43,116 nucleotides of DNA, taken from NCBI RefSeq assembly GCF_900094705.1, contig NZ_FMAR01000020.1:1-43116 (forward strand), written 5' to 3'. This DNA comes from Chitinophaga costaii. Lineage in GTDB: Bacteria > Bacteroidota > Bacteroidia > Chitinophagales > Chitinophagaceae. Under the pieces are notes generated by a model, which did no database searches, was not told the DNA's origin, and saw only the letters and a program-made list of their open reading frames with translations. A program made the translations under genes and the position numbers. Each line of letters begins with the position of its first letter. The stretch's first letter is position 1. Shown here one piece after another: positions 43,029 through 43,116 of the stretch.

Positions 43029-43116
43029 GTGCGCCACGCATGGCGATAAACTAGACGGTGTAAGTCCGTTATGGGGGTATGTAATCGCCAACCATTAGCC
43101 AAGAGCAAGGGTGTCC
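43029..43116 (+). mobile_element. Group II intron, 5' end (start of domain I)
   Basis: The sequence from 43029 begins GTGCGCC, fitting the GUGYG 5' consensus of group II introns, and continues with stretches that I recall as conserved in bacterial introns of this type (AAACTAGACGGTGTAAGTCC and GTATGTAATCGCCAACC, then TTAGCCAAGAGCAAGGGTG). The window ends inside domain I, so neither the ORF nor the catalytic core is seen. The orientation is the same as that of the left intron. Its position just behind a terminator T-run is the preferred target of class C introns. Confidence 0.85.

Noticed and set aside
1..43116. CRISPR arrays, tRNA and rRNA genes
   Set aside because: No direct repeats with regular unique spacers and no cloverleaf or rRNA core sequences were noticed; the only tandem array is coding (27142-27519).

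Overview
The window looks like chromosome from a Bacteroidota member close to Chitinophaga (family Chitinophagaceae). This rests on a FecI/FecR-linked SusC/SusD locus, an Oar-type TonB receptor, DUF4974-type FecR, a few TAnnTTTG-type -7 boxes and medium GC. The assignment is inferred from gene content; no rRNA or marker gene is present to settle it.

Both edges lie inside group II introns in the same orientation. The first 156 bases are the 3' end of an intron: the last 23 codons of its maturase, domain V and domain VI with a bulged A seven bases from the end. The last 88 bases are the 5' end of an intron inserted directly behind the terminator of the last gene. The stretch between them is therefore bracketed by direct intron copies.

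From left to right: a gene-poor stretch (157-508); a sedolisin protease (minus); a polysaccharide-utilization-type locus (2366-13849) of ECF sigma factor, FecR anti-sigma, SusC with STN domain, SusD, a GH2 exo-beta-glucosaminidase-like enzyme and a FucP-type sugar transporter; an acyl-CoA dehydrogenase; a short membrane RskA-like anti-sigma remnant (minus); then a tripartite drug-efflux operon (16415-21238: TetR, TolC, HlyD/EmrA, EmrB) with two palindromic operators over its promoter.

The middle (21547-30401) is mixed: a small membrane protein, a VOC-fold protein, an Oar-like receptor, a dienelactone-hydrolase-type esterase, an exported protein built from 18 perfect heptads each opening with a Bacteroidota O-glycosylation sequon, a PliI-like lysozyme-inhibitor lipoprotein, an MscS channel and a GmhB-type HAD phosphatase.

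Two AT-richer stretches (about 30410-31990 and 33060-34200) carry unrecognised genes, an outer-membrane barrel gene broken by two frameshifts and a GNAT acetyltransferase, with a multi-pass membrane protein between them. The right part holds an FAD/Fe-S D-lactate-dehydrogenase-type oxidoreductase, a DUF72 protein and a compact glycogen operon, glgA-glgC followed by a GH130 protein, ending at a strong terminator and the second intron.

No tRNA, rRNA, CRISPR array or complete transposase was seen.
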